A stretch of 53,718 bases of DNA from Haloplasma contractile (GCA_016841945.1 JAENYC010000003.1:88247-141964); one strand, 5' to 3'. Shown: positions 8,282-16,908, counted from the first letter of the stretch. Numbers and translations are program-made. The notes: generated by a model not told the origin, from the sequence alone.

Positions 8282-9766
8282 CTAATAACTTCTTTTTTGT
8301 TCTTCTAATACCTTAATAAAGATATCAACAATTTCTTTATCAAATTGAGTACCTGAACATCTTTTTAATTCTAATACTGCTTCATCTAATGATAAAGATC
8401 TACGATAAGGACGATCTGATGTCATCGCATCAAATGAATCAGCTACAGTTAATATTCTTGATTCTAATGGAATATCTTTACCTGAGATACCATTTGGATA
8501 GCCAGCACCATCATATCGCTCGTGATGATGAAGGACAATCGCATGTAGTTTACCTAGGTTAGCAAGTGGATTAATGATTTCAGCGCTATATATTGGATGC
8601 ATCTTGATTAAAGAAAACTCTTCATTCGTCAATTTCTCTTTTTTATTTAAAATTTGTTGGGGAATTTCTATTTTCCCGATGTCATGTAATAACGCCGCTA
8701 TTTTTAATACTTTTATGGTTTCTTCATTTAATTTTAATTCTTTCCCAATCATCACAACATTTTCCATCACTCGCTCTGAATGTCCTAAAGTATAACGATC
8801 TTTAGCTGAAATTGTACCTAATAATGTTTTTAAACTGATAAACAATTGACTTTCTGTCGTATTTAAGATTTGTTTAATATCATGAAATATATCTTTATAT
8901 ATTTTGACATTATTTCTTCCATGTTGTTTCGCATGGTATAATGCCGTATCCGCCTGAGAGATTAATTCATCTTTTATCGACGCAATACCAGGAAAGGTTG
9001 AATATCCTAAAGAAATAGAGATACTTAAGTTTTTAGCCCCCTCATTTTGACTGATATATTCTTCATATGTTTCACGAATATGACTCGCAATGGTGTCTAT
9101 CTCACCTTCATTTAATTGGGGTAAAATAATCACAAATTCATCTCCACCATATCGACAGACAATATCTTGTGCTCTAACAGCTTCCTGAATAACATGTGCA
9201 GATTCATATAAAATGACATCTCCTATTTTATGTCCATAAGTGTCGTTAAATTTTTTAAAATTATCAATGTCAATCATTATGATACCCAATTGATTATTTA
9301 ATCGCTTCGCTTTACTAAATTCAACTTCAAATCTCTCTTGAAAATATCTGTGATTAAAAATATCTGTCACATCATCTAAGAAAGAATTCATTTTTAATTT
9401 TTTGATATACTTTGCTTGTCTTATCGCTAATAAACAAATTAAACCTGATAATATACAAGCCACCACTCTATATAATGCCATTTGAAAATAAATTAAATTA
9501 TCATTTATTTGATAATTAAGATGGAGTTGAATAAAATTTAGAAGATGAATACCCAATGAGATTAAGAATCCCTTTGTAAGATACTTATACGAAACATATA
9601 GCAACAATAATACTTCAATATTAGAAAAAATGATGACATATTGTAATGGTAATGAAAATATAATCTGATAAATGTCTAAGAGTATAAATAATAGTATAAT
9701 GAATAATAAAATATAATTTGATAAAGATTCACACATATTTTTGTGTTTTTCTCTAGATTTCTTCAT
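8282..9766 (-). CDS. membrane-bound GGDEF/HD-GYP protein (c-di-GMP synthesis and breakdown)
   Basis: About 494 residues. Four or more N-terminal transmembrane helices (to about residue 120) precede a GGDEF domain with intact GGDEF active site (about 207-211) and an RAQD sequence exactly five residues before it, the product-inhibition I-site. A C-terminal HD-GYP domain follows with LLHDIGKIEIP and HHERYDGAGYPNG, so the HD and GYP motifs are intact. It can in principle both make and degrade c-di-GMP. The start is placed at the ATG preceded by AGGGGGAG; an in-frame TTG ten codons earlier would overlap that site. A perfect palindrome covers its promoter. Confidence 0.93.
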   Translation of the reverse strand: MKKSREKHKNMCESLSNYILLFIILLFILLDIYQIIFSLPLQYVIIFSNIEVLLLLYVSYKYLTKGFLISLGIHLLNFIQLHLNYQINDNLIYFQMALYRVVACILSGLICLLAIRQAKYIKKLKMNSFLDDVTDIFNHRYFQERFEVEFSKAKRLNNQLGIIMIDIDNFKKFNDTYGHKIGDVILYESAHVIQEAVRAQDIVCRYGGDEFVIILPQLNEGEIDTIASHIRETYEEYISQNEGAKNLSISISLGYSTFPGIASIKDELISQADTALYHAKQHGRNNVKIYKDIFHDIKQILNTTESQLFISLKTLLGTISAKDRYTLGHSERVMENVVMIGKELKLNEETIKVLKIAALLHDIGKIEIPQQILNKKEKLTNEEFSLIKMHPIYSAEIINPLANLGKLHAIVLHHHERYDGAGYPNGISGKDIPLESRILTVADSFDAMTSDRPYRRSLSLDEAVLELKRCSGTQFDKEIVDIFIKVLEEQKRSY

Positions 9767-9785
9767 TAAACTCCCCCTAAATTCA

Positions 9786-9802
9786 GTATAATTCAATTAT
9801 AC
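9786..9802. promoter_or_regulatory. perfect 17-bp palindrome over the -10 of the GGDEF/HD-GYP gene
   Basis: GTATAATTCAATTATAC is an 8+1+8 perfect palindrome. On the minus strand it contains the TATAAT -10 box (9796-9801) of the GGDEF/HD-GYP promoter and extends over the predicted start of transcription, the position of a repressor site. Confidence 0.45.
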
Positions 9803-9823
9803 ATTGGTTTTTATAATAATCAA
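9796..9823 (-). promoter_or_regulatory. predicted promoter of the GGDEF/HD-GYP operon
   Basis: On the minus strand TTGATT (9818-9823), 16-bp spacer, TATAAT (9796-9801), about 30 bp upstream of the start codon. Confidence 0.55.
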
Positions 9824-9872
9824 ACAAAATTCGACAAAAATTTAGATTTTTAACTTTAAATATATCTATTTA

Positions 9873-9881
9873 TGTTATAAT
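9873..9881 (+). promoter_or_regulatory. extended -10 promoter of the coiled-coil gene
   Basis: TGTTATAAT contains the TGnTATAAT extended -10 pattern 32 bp before the next start codon; no good -35 is visible. Confidence 0.45.
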
Positions 9882-9913
9882 AAAGGTAACTAATTTATGG
9901 AGGATGGATTAAA

Positions 9914-10882
9914 ATGACAGATACCCTAAAGAAGTTAGAAGAAAGAATTAGTATATTAGAATTTAAACTAGAGTTGTTAGTCAAACTCACTAAAAACGAT
10001 TTAAATAAGTCTTTAGATGAGTGCAGAACGATGAATGAATTAGCATTTGTGATGAACTTAAAAAAAGAAGAATTTGAAGCAATTAATGAAAAATTATCGA
10101 GTCAAATTAAGTTCTTAGAAAGTATTAATCAGAAGACATATCTAGGTCCTAGACAATTACCTAAGATTGAGAAAGATGTAGATGTATTTGTTGTTTTCAG
10201 TAAAGAAGAATTTGAAAAAACTGTATTTGATTGTATTCCTAAACTAAAAGGAAATACTCAAATATGTAAAAAAATCGCTAAAATAAATGATATATATGAT
10301 TTATATTATGATGAACTAGCGAAAGAAATTAAGAAAACAAAACTAGAAAGATTAGATAAAGAAGCGAAGTTATCTAATCTATATCATGAATATAAAGAAG
10401 ACATTACTAAGATTTATGATAAATTGAACTTAATGCATCAAGAGTTTAATCATAATGTTAAGAACGTTGAAGAAATCATTCATTTTTTTCATGAAAATGA
10501 GCTAATTAAAATCAGTTTATTTTATAACGGAGAACTTTGGGAAAAAGGTGAAGATGATAAGAGAGTTGTCATTAATGAAGATAGTTACATTCATCATGTT
10601 TGTCAAATTGAGACTCGTGAAGTATTAGATAGCATCAGTGAAGCACTAAAAGATAGTAAGTGTCCCTATAAAGAACTACTCATTCATCTATTAAATAGTG
10701 GAACAAAATCATCATTAAAAATAGGAAAATTACAAACCTTTTATAAAACCTTAGATGAATACAATAAAAACGAATATGTTTCTTTAGAAGATATGAATCA
10801 TTTAAAGGAAGAACTAAAAAAACATATTCCAATTGTAGAAGAATTATTAAAAAGTTATCAAGAGTTTATTCAAGGTCTATAA
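9914..10882 (+). CDS. unknown cytoplasmic, coiled-coil-rich protein
   Basis: I do not recognise this 322-residue protein. It has no signal peptide or membrane helix. Residues about 1-75 are predicted coiled coil (LKKLEERISILEFKLELL, heptad-like). A segment near 85-105 (VDVFVVFSKEEFEKTVFD) looks like a beta strand plus helix, and residues about 125-185 are again long charged helices. Another mixed region (about 195-215, LIKISLFYNGELWEKGED) precedes a helical C-terminus. It is monocistronic, with its own extended -10 promoter and ribosome site GGAGGATGG, and ends in a strong terminator. A structural or scaffolding role is possible but not shown. Confidence 0.75.
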   Translation: MTDTLKKLEERISILEFKLELLVKLTKNDLNKSLDECRTMNELAFVMNLKKEEFEAINEKLSSQIKFLESINQKTYLGPRQLPKIEKDVDVFVVFSKEEFEKTVFDCIPKLKGNTQICKKIAKINDIYDLYYDELAKEIKKTKLERLDKEAKLSNLYHEYKEDITKIYDKLNLMHQEFNHNVKNVEEIIHFFHENELIKISLFYNGELWEKGEDDKRVVINEDSYIHHVCQIETREVLDSISEALKDSKCPYKELLIHLLNSGTKSSLKIGKLQTFYKTLDEYNKNEYVSLEDMNHLKEELKKHIPIVEELLKSYQEFIQGL

Positions 10883-10900
10883 AAAATGTTTCTTTAACAT

Positions 10901-10939
10901 AAAAAAACTCAAAGTCAAGAAAGACTTAGAGTTTTTTTA
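10901..10939. terminator. bidirectional terminator between the coiled-coil gene and the TasA-like gene
   Basis: ACTC..AGTC arms pair with GACT..GAGT around a short loop; T7 runs on both strands allow it to end both convergent transcripts. Confidence 0.85.
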
Positions 10940-10942
10940 TTA

Positions 10943-11539
10943 TTAGATATCATATACAGTTCCTAGTTGAGCAGCTCTTGCTAATTGTTCCGCTTGGATT
11001 ACCACTTTAACATTATAATTAGCATTTTCTGCCCAGTTACCTAATTCTGTACTGATAACATAAGTAACTGTAAATGTAGCTGATTCTCCTGGTTGTAATG
11101 CTAAGAATGGAGTAGTGTCAAAGATAGGCCCATTGTGAACTTGATAATTAATATCATCATAGGTTACGATAAAATCAACATAATTTTTCATACCAGACGT
11201 TTCTAGAATGTTAGTATTTACTCTAAATGCTAATGGGATTGTACCAACATTTGATACTTTTACTCTTCTAGTAGCTGTAGAACCTGGTTCATTACGAACT
11301 GTTTCAAAAATACCAGTCGTATTATATTGCTCGTCATTTCCAAGAGTATACCATTGTTCACCATCGCCTTCATCTGGGTCATTTAACTCTACTTTAACGT
11401 CTAAATGTCCCATAATAATTTGTGTTTCTTCAATGACAACATTCTCATTGAACCATGCATAAGTAGTTCCTGCTAACATTGCGATACTAAACAAGAAAAG
11501 TAGCGCACAAGAAAATAATGCTTTTTTCAACTTATTCAC
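10943..11539 (-). CDS. TasA/CalY-like secreted fibre protein with SipW-type signal peptide
   Basis: A 198-residue secreted protein. The N-terminal signal is a hydrophobic helix followed by AGTTYAWFNE, the [TS]xAWF-type cleavage region of SipW-dependent substrates. The mature part contains RNEPGSTATRRVKVSNVGTI, LQPGESATFTVTYV and NYNVKVVIQAEQ, all characteristic of the TasA/camelysin (CalY) beta-sandwich. Members assemble into extracellular fibres in Bacillus biofilms. The SipW-like peptidase gene lies just upstream on the same strand, which supports the assignment. Start is GTG after AAGGA; a TTG three codons later is the alternative. Fibre formation here is inference. Confidence 0.82.
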   Translation of the reverse strand: MNKLKKALFSCALLFLFSIAMLAGTTYAWFNENVVIEETQIIMGHLDVKVELNDPDEGDGEQWYTLGNDEQYNTTGIFETVRNEPGSTATRRVKVSNVGTIPLAFRVNTNILETSGMKNYVDFIVTYDDINYQVHNGPIFDTTPFLALQPGESATFTVTYVISTELGNWAENANYNVKVVIQAEQLARAAQLGTVYDI

Positions 11540-11616
11540 CTTTTCCTTTTAATGTATTTTTCAGGGTTTAGGTTTATTCTATATTGCAACCCTAATAAAC
11601 AATAAAGAACATTTAT

Positions 11617-11639
11617 AATAAAGGATAGCTAAACTATCC
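11617..11639 (-). other. small hairpin at the end of the sipW-like gene
   Basis: On the minus strand GGATAG-TTTAG-CTATCC, whose first arm contains the stop codon, is followed by a modest T-rich tail (TTTATTAT). It could be a leaky terminator or processing site setting the ratio of peptidase to fibre protein. Confidence 0.35.
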
Positions 11640-12281
11640 ATTATTACCATTACTTAATTGTTTCTTTAATTGTTGTAACTCTTCATATAATCTTTCATTT
11701 TTTTCCCTTTCCAAAAGGATTTTTTCATCGACCTTTTCTCTTTGTTTCTTTTTATAATCTTTATAAAGCTTTATGAAATGAATCCCATTATAAACAACTA
11801 ATATTAAAAACGGTATTAAAATTAAAGTAATGTAGCCTAGTGTGGTCTTTAAAAACTGTATTAAAAAACCTGCTTTTGGAATAGAAAATGAATATTCACC
11901 AATTACATAATCTGCGACTACAGGATCACTATCAGCTTGATCAACATTTAGTCCTTTTGTGATAAAAGCATCTTTGCCATCAACTATTGTTTTCTCATGT
12001 ATTTGGTGGGTTACTACTGTGCCATCTCTAACATAAAACGTGATGATATCGCCTTCTTTTAGTGAATCTGGATTAACCACTTTCGTAATGACAATATCAC
12101 CCGATTGAAATTTAGGCTTCATTGAATCAGATAAAACCACAAAAAACTTATACCCCATTAATCCATTATCATAATCTTTATTCACATTCATTGCCATGAT
12201 AGTAAATATCAACATAAAAGCGGCTACTATTAACAAAATGATAGTCGTTACTTTTTTAACTACTGTCTTTATTCGTTTCAT
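11634..12281 (-). CDS. sipW: SipW-like (ER-type) signal peptidase I
   Basis: Membrane serine protease that removes signal peptides, specifically from TasA-like substrates. About 215 residues: N-terminal transmembrane helix (about 8-33), catalytic Ser in VLSDSMKP, box SGDIVIT, catalytic His in VVTHQIHE and EGDIITFYV, then a second helix (about 150-175) and a charged coiled-coil tail. Having His rather than Lys as general base marks the S26B/SipW class. The start is the ATG after GAGGTG; an upstream in-frame TTG lies inside that ribosome site. It is followed by its probable substrate gene and preceded by another TasA-like gene, the same order as tapA-sipW-tasA in Bacillus. Confidence 0.88.
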   Translation of the reverse strand: MKRIKTVVKKVTTIILLIVAAFMLIFTIMAMNVNKDYDNGLMGYKFFVVLSDSMKPKFQSGDIVITKVVNPDSLKEGDIITFYVRDGTVVTHQIHEKTIVDGKDAFITKGLNVDQADSDPVVADYVIGEYSFSIPKAGFLIQFLKTTLGYITLILIPFLILVVYNGIHFIKLYKDYKKKQREKVDEKILLEREKNERLYEELQQLKKQLSNGNNG

Positions 12282-12293
12282 CCTACACCTCAA

Positions 12294-12582
12294 TCTATTG
12301 AATTAGCAAGGGCAGCCTATTTTAATAAATTGTATTCTCATATAAGATTTAATATCCCTAAAATTTTCCCTGCATTTTTTATCTTACTTAATAATTATTT
12401 AATGTAAAGTAAATTCGCTATTTTTTTATATATAGCTTATTTATTTTTATAAAAAATAGAATGAATTTTATCATATTTTATAAAAAGTTTAATGAAAAAC
12501 AACTATTATAAGTCAATTTAATTTATTATGTTGAAATTGATTAAATTAATTTGAAATTTGAAGAATTATTAATCTTTTTTGT
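12294..12582. other. gene-free AT-rich stretch upstream of the sipW-like gene
   Basis: No open frame of note. On the minus strand several weak -10-like boxes occur (for example GATAAA after TTTACA with about 18-19 bp spacing near 12380-12412), presumably including the promoter of the sipW-tasA pair, as the upstream gene ends in a strong terminator. I cannot pick one promoter with confidence. Confidence 0.4.
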
Positions 12583-12617
12583 AAAAAAACTACCATAACA
12601 TAAAATTATGGTAGTTT
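12583..12617 (-). terminator. intrinsic terminator of the second TasA-like gene
   Basis: A 12-bp stem (12606-12617 with 12587-12598), 7-base loop, and a run of seven T on the minus strand. Confidence 0.85.
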
Positions 12618-12618
12618 C

Positions 12619-13113
12619 TTAATCCTCGATATTTACATCTTTCACATAGGCCACTATATCAAAATTTAAAATTTGATTTTGAAACTCATTTCCTATATCA
12701 CACATAATTTCTATTTCTAGTACATAAGTATGTGTTTCTTTAACCTTAATAGGTTTATTCGATATAAAAGGATGTGATTTGTTGAATTCTGAGGCTAGTA
12801 CACAATGCATTAGTTTATCATCTAAATAAATCTTAAAAATAATAGAATCTTTAAGTTCTCCTCTTACATTATCAAGATATATTTTATAATATACATCATG
12901 AAATCCATTATTTTTTATTATTAAGGGTGATGTTCTCGTTTCTCCAGGGGCATATACTAAACCATCTTCATCAAATATATTTCCATCATTAATGGATATA
13001 ATTAACTGATTCTTATCAGATGTAGTATGAATATCCCAAAAAAATTTACCGATAAAAAAACCTTCTGTGACGATTATAGATATAATAATAAATGAAAATA
13101 TTTTCTTTTTCAC
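12619..13113 (-). CDS. short TasA/camelysin-like secreted protein
   Basis: A 164-residue protein with an N-terminal hydrophobic segment (about residues 4-26) and a predicted beta-rich mature part. YAPGETRTSPLIIKNNGFHDVYYKIYL strings such as APGETRTSPLIIKNNG and KETHTYVLEIEIMCD follow the TasA/CalY pattern of a PG turn before paired strands. The clear AWF cleavage motif is absent; FFWDIHTT takes its place. Start codon is GTG with GGGGGAG about 10 bases upstream. Its place before the sipW-like and tasA-like genes suggests an anchor or minor subunit comparable in position to TapA, though a strong terminator separates it from them. Moderate confidence in family. Confidence 0.6.
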   Translation of the reverse strand: MKKKIFSFIIISIIVTEGFFIGKFFWDIHTTSDKNQLIISINDGNIFDEDGLVYAPGETRTSPLIIKNNGFHDVYYKIYLDNVRGELKDSIIFKIYLDDKLMHCVLASEFNKSHPFISNKPIKVKETHTYVLEIEIMCDIGNEFQNQILNFDIVAYVKDVNIED

Positions 13114-13299
13114 TAATGACCGTCTCCCCCGCTCTTATTCAACTATGTATTTCTAATGTTATCATAATATTTCATTTTGTTTATTTTTCATGACAATAAA
13201 AGTTATATTAAAAAGGAAATTAAAAATATATTTAATCGAAATATATAATAAATAATAGTATTTTGATTGATGGCTTAATATTTTGTTAGAATTTGTTTT

Positions 13300-13812
13300 C
13301 TAAATAATTTTATCAATTATTTTAGTACTTTTATTATCTATATCATCTATCAATTTTCCATTTCCAAAGCCGATAAAGAAACCTACAAAACCACATAACT
13401 CAGGATAATGATGACTATCTGATATTTCAATTGGTAAAATAAGATTTAGAAGTAATATAATACCGAAAAATATTAAAACAGATAACGCGACTGCAAATAT
13501 CGGTCTTATATAAAAATATACTTTAACGCCTATCTTTTGAATTTTGTCTTCTTCTTTAGTATTGTTGATTTTTTTAAGAATACAGATTTTATAAAGTTTT
13601 CTTATATAGTACATATAACTACCTACTAAACTATTAATTATAATCAATAAAAAACCACTTAAAATAATTTGTGATATCCTTTTTGAAAAGTAGATGAAAT
13701 AGATACTTATGATTAAACATAAAACACAAATTATGAATGAAATCAAATAATAGGCAAATAATTTTTTGATTTCCTTTTCAGAGAATTTAATATAATCACT
13801 TTTACTCATCAT
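13300..13812 (-). CDS. unknown small membrane protein with four predicted helices
   Basis: I do not recognise this 170-residue protein. It starts MMSKSDYIKFSEKEIKK, then has two hydrophobic helices (about 20-45 and 47-70), a charged cytoplasmic loop (KKINNTKEEDKIQK, about 80-95) and two more helices (about 98-125 and about 140-155). The last contains LCGFVGFFIGFGNGKLIDDID. AGGAGG precedes two adjacent ATG codons; either can be the start. Single gene with no terminator visible just after it; next to the TasA-like genes but not clearly in one operon. Confidence 0.6.
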   Translation of the reverse strand: MMSKSDYIKFSEKEIKKLFAYYLISFIICVLCLIISIYFIYFSKRISQIILSGFLLIIINSLVGSYMYYIRKLYKICILKKINNTKEEDKIQKIGVKVYFYIRPIFAVALSVLIFFGIILLLNLILPIEISDSHHYPELCGFVGFFIGFGNGKLIDDIDNKSTKIIDKII

Positions 13813-13878
13813 TCATTCCTCCTATTCTATATAATTAATTATATGATTAAAATATTAAAATATATCTAAAATATTAAA

Positions 13879-13913
13879 CAAAAAAACTAACATTGTTAGT
13901 AACAATGTTAGTT
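13879..13913 (-). terminator. terminator after the nagA-nagB-lipoprotein operon
   Basis: A perfect 13-bp stem (13901-13913 with 13885-13897) with a 3-base loop, then a T7 run broken only by G on the minus strand. The stem overlaps the lipoprotein stop codon. Confidence 0.88.
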
Positions 13914-14961
13914 ATTTATTAACAGTTCCGGGATGAATCCGTATGATTTCTCCACCTTTTGTACGGTCGATTCCTTCATAAGAAATTGTAAATCCATCTT
14001 TATTAGGACAAGTCATACTTGCATAACGATCCTTAGTAAATGGTATTTTATATATTGTGCCATCAATCTTTCTATATAAATAGACTTCGTGATAAATTGC
14101 TTCTGTGATAATAGTATTGGTTGGTTGTGTAGGCTTTCCTTCATTACCCACTTGGTCTATCGCATTTACACGTTTAAATTCTGCCTGCAAACTCCCATGT
14201 CCTTTAGATGGAAATTCTGGTGTGATATAATCAGCTGGTTGATTATTTTCTATACGCCAAGTTTTTCTAACTTCTACATATTTAGGAATAGATGATGCTT
14301 CTATAACTTCAATCTGCATTTGAAGAAAATCAGGACGTGGACTAAATACAGATATTCTTAAGGTGTCACCGGGTAAATAGAACCATTCTGGGTGACGAAA
14401 GTTTGAGTTCGCGTATATATTTTGTCCGTTATCTATGTATCGCCAAAAAGGTCGAAAAGCAACAGCTTCTGTTGAAGGAACTAGACAAAATGCGTTACTA
14501 CAACCCAAGGTCCATGTTAAACCAACATCACTCTCAAAAGATGCATTTCCACCAAAATAAATAGATGGGTTATCTAAATACCTAGGTTTTGATGGATCTC
14601 TTCTTGCCTCATCTGGTTGAAATTCTGGTAATGTAAGAACTGCTTCAATTCCCAACCAATTATCTTTAGATGAAACGACTTTTCGATACCATGCGCCTTG
14701 AAAACAATTTGGTGTTTCTGGTTTTGGTTTTTCATTGGGAATTAAACCCTCATAAACCGGTGCATCTTGATATCCCACCAATGAAATAGGGTCCGGTTTG
14801 TGTAATGGAGGTAGTTCTTTTTCTGTGGTTGTTGTTGTTTGATTACTACAATCTGTCGTCGTTTGTGTATGAATGGTATCACTATCCTTTAATTGACAAC
14901 TTGTTATAAACGTGATTAAAATCATTAGTATGATGTGTAGTAAATGTCTCTTTTTTATCAT
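13912..14961 (-). CDS. lipoprotein of unknown function in the nagAB operon
   Basis: About 349 residues. The start is placed at the ATG giving MIKKRHLLHIILMILITFITSC, a lipoprotein signal with lipobox FITSC; AAGGAT lies upstream and the frame before it only overlaps nagB. After the Cys comes a Thr-rich linker (QTTTDCSNQTTTTTEKEL), then a presumed globular domain with many Trp and Pro: NWLGIEAVLTLPEF, NPSIYFGGNASFESDVGLTW, FRPFWRYI, WFYLPGDTLRISVFSP, TWRIENNQPADYITPEFP. This beta-strand rich pattern suggests a lectin-like or glycoside-binding fold, but I recognise no named family. It follows nagB by 13 bp and is the last gene before the terminator, so a surface amino-sugar role is plausible. 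Confidence 0.75.
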   Translation of the reverse strand: MIKKRHLLHIILMILITFITSCQLKDSDTIHTQTTTDCSNQTTTTTEKELPPLHKPDPISLVGYQDAPVYEGLIPNEKPKPETPNCFQGAWYRKVVSSKDNWLGIEAVLTLPEFQPDEARRDPSKPRYLDNPSIYFGGNASFESDVGLTWTLGCSNAFCLVPSTEAVAFRPFWRYIDNGQNIYANSNFRHPEWFYLPGDTLRISVFSPRPDFLQMQIEVIEASSIPKYVEVRKTWRIENNQPADYITPEFPSKGHGSLQAEFKRVNAIDQVGNEGKPTQPTNTIITEAIYHEVYLYRKIDGTIYKIPFTKDRYASMTCPNKDGFTISYEGIDRTKGGEIIRIHPGTVNK

Positions 14962-14974
14962 GATAATCAAATCC

Positions 14975-15703
14975 TTATAATTTTGATGCAGCTGCTTTAT
15001 CCACAAATACCGTAACATCATCATGCATTTGTAGGGAAGAAGCTGGGCAATTTATGTCTATAGGTCCACGAATCATTCCATAAACAGCATCTGCTTTACA
15101 CTTTCCTGTTGCGATTAAAATAATTCTTTTTGATTGTAAAATATTTTTTATTCCCATCGTAATCGCATAATGCGGTACTTCTTCTATTGAATCAAAGAAA
15201 CGCTCATTATCCTGTCTTGTCTTTTCATCTAATTTTACCTGATGTGTGGTTGAATCAAATGGTGTTCCTGGTTCATTAAAACCGATATGACCATTCCGAC
15301 CAATACCTAATAATTGTATATCTATCTGATGTTCTTCTAATTTATCATTATATTCTTTACATTCTATATCCATCTCTTTAGACACACCATTTGGTATATT
15401 TATATTTTCTTTCTTTATATCAATGTGATTAAATAAATTTTTTTTCATAAAGTAATGATAACTTTTTGGATGAGTTTTTTTTATACCATAATATTCATCA
15501 AGGTTAAATGTTGTGATGTTTTGATACGTCGTATTATTTCCCTTATGGTCTTGTATCATTTCTTTATATATACCAAGGGGAGAACTTCCTGTTGCCAATC
15601 CTAAAATGGATTCAGGTTTATTTTTAACTTGATTAATTATAATTTTAGAAGCTGCTTTACTTATTTCTTCATAACTATCAAATACTTTTATTTCCATCTT
15701 CAT
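14975..15703 (-). CDS. nagB: glucosamine-6-phosphate deaminase
   Basis: Converts glucosamine-6-phosphate to fructose-6-phosphate and ammonia, the exit of the pathway into glycolysis. The 242 residues include LATGSSPLGIYKEM (phosphate loop), FNLDEYYG with the catalytic Asp near residue 69, GIGRNGHIGFNEPGTPF containing the active-site His and Glu, and a CPASSLQMH C-terminal motif. This is the short form without the allosteric lid of E. coli NagB. The ATG overlaps the nagA stop as TAATG, with AAGGAG inside nagA, so translation is coupled. Confidence 0.97.
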   Translation of the reverse strand: MKMEIKVFDSYEEISKAASKIIINQVKNKPESILGLATGSSPLGIYKEMIQDHKGNNTTYQNITTFNLDEYYGIKKTHPKSYHYFMKKNLFNHIDIKKENINIPNGVSKEMDIECKEYNDKLEEHQIDIQLLGIGRNGHIGFNEPGTPFDSTTHQVKLDEKTRQDNERFFDSIEEVPHYAITMGIKNILQSKRIILIATGKCKADAVYGMIRGPIDINCPASSLQMHDDVTVFVDKAAASKL

Positions 15704-16848
15704 TAACTCCTTTGATAAATAATTCTTCCTTCACATATTGTCATGATAATATTGTAGTCTTTATCTAGTAGGACTAAATCGGCATCTTTTCCTATAGAAA
15801 TACTACCCTTTTTATTATATATTCCCAGTTTTTTAGCTGGATTAACAGACACTAGTTTTGAGATATCTTTTATTTCTATGTTTAAATACTTTTTGATATT
15901 CTTAACTGCTTCTACCATCGGAAGTACACTTCCAGCAAGTGTACCATCTTTTAATAGGGCCTTTTTATTTTTAACAAACACTTGTTGCTTCCCTAATTCA
16001 TATAATCCATCTGGTAATCCTTTAGCTCGCATCGCATCGGTCACTAGAGATATTTTATCAATTCCTTTATTTTTATAAAGCAATTGAATGGCTTCTTTAC
16101 TAACATGTATCCCATCAGCGATTAATTCTGCATCCACTTCATCATGTAAGAAAGAAGCACCAACAACCCCTACATGTCGATGATGAAATCCTGTCATCGC
16201 ATTAAAGCAGTGGGTAATAGATGTAACGCCTTTATGAATTGCTTCTACTGCCGTATCATAATCAGCTAGTGTATGACCAATTGATGTAACAATTTGATGT
16301 TTATGACAATATTCAATAAGTGCTAAACCACCTTTTATTTCTGGGGCAATTGTTACAATCTTAATTGAATGTCCACTTGCCTTTTGGAATTCTTCAAATA
16401 ACTCTATATCAGCATCGATAATATACTGTCTAGGTTGTGCTCCACATGCCCCTTTATTAATAAAAGGACCTTCTAAATGTACACCTAGAAGTTTAGCGCC
16501 TTCTTGATAATTACCCTTCATATATTGATGAACATTTTCTAAGGCTTTTATGATTGATGTTTTATCCTCTGTAATTGTTGTTGCTAAAAAAGCGGTTGTG
16601 CCTTCTCTTGCCAACGTCTTAGAGATGTTGTCTAAATCTTTTATCGTTTTGTCCATTGTATCAGAACCATTTGCCCCGTGAACATGTGTATCAATAAATC
16701 CAGGTAAAACATATACTTCTTGATCAAAGGTTAATCCTTTAATTGATTGACTTGTTATATTAGATATAATGCCTTCTTTTAATTCAATATTCCCTTTTAT
16801 AACACCATCTTCAGTTACAATATTTACATCTTTTAAACCTTTTATCAT
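15703..16848 (-). CDS. nagA: N-acetylglucosamine-6-phosphate deacetylase
   Basis: Removes the acetyl group of GlcNAc-6-phosphate. The 381-residue amidohydrolase has the metal site motif GFIDTHVHG (about residues 50-58), LGVHLEGPFI with the metal-binding Glu, SIGHTLADYD and THCFNAMTGFHHRHVGVVGA with the two metal-site His regions, and LVTDAM with the catalytic Asp. Length is typical. AGGTGG precedes the ATG. First gene of nagA-nagB-lipoprotein, under a promoter covered by a predicted GntR/HutC operator; it would receive GlcNAc-6-P from the NanE reaction encoded elsewhere in this window. Confidence 0.97.
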   Translation of the reverse strand: MIKGLKDVNIVTEDGVIKGNIELKEGIISNITSQSIKGLTFDQEVYVLPGFIDTHVHGANGSDTMDKTIKDLDNISKTLAREGTTAFLATTITEDKTSIIKALENVHQYMKGNYQEGAKLLGVHLEGPFINKGACGAQPRQYIIDADIELFEEFQKASGHSIKIVTIAPEIKGGLALIEYCHKHQIVTSIGHTLADYDTAVEAIHKGVTSITHCFNAMTGFHHRHVGVVGASFLHDEVDAELIADGIHVSKEAIQLLYKNKGIDKISLVTDAMRAKGLPDGLYELGKQQVFVKNKKALLKDGTLAGSVLPMVEAVKNIKKYLNIEIKDISKLVSVNPAKKLGIYNKKGSISIGKDADLVLLDKDYNIIMTICEGRIIYQRS

Positions 16849-16879
16849 GATTCCACCTAATTTCTTTTATCTTACTTCT

Positions 16880-16908
16880 ATTATAACGCTTTTTACTTAT
16901 CTAGACAA
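16880..16908 (-). promoter_or_regulatory. promoter of nagA-nagB
   Basis: On the minus strand TTGTCT (16903-16908), 17-bp spacer, TATAAT (16880-16885), 32 bp before the nagA start codon. Confidence 0.7.

Noticed and set aside
12619-13113. Lipoprotein or pilin identity for the short secreted protein
   Set aside because: No lipobox Cys and no prepilin GFxxxE motif; the TasA/CalY-like pattern is a better fit.
14961-15024. Longer start for the nagAB lipoprotein (MMMLRYLW...)
   Set aside because: It lies fully within nagB in another frame, has no ribosome site, and would bury the lipoprotein signal.
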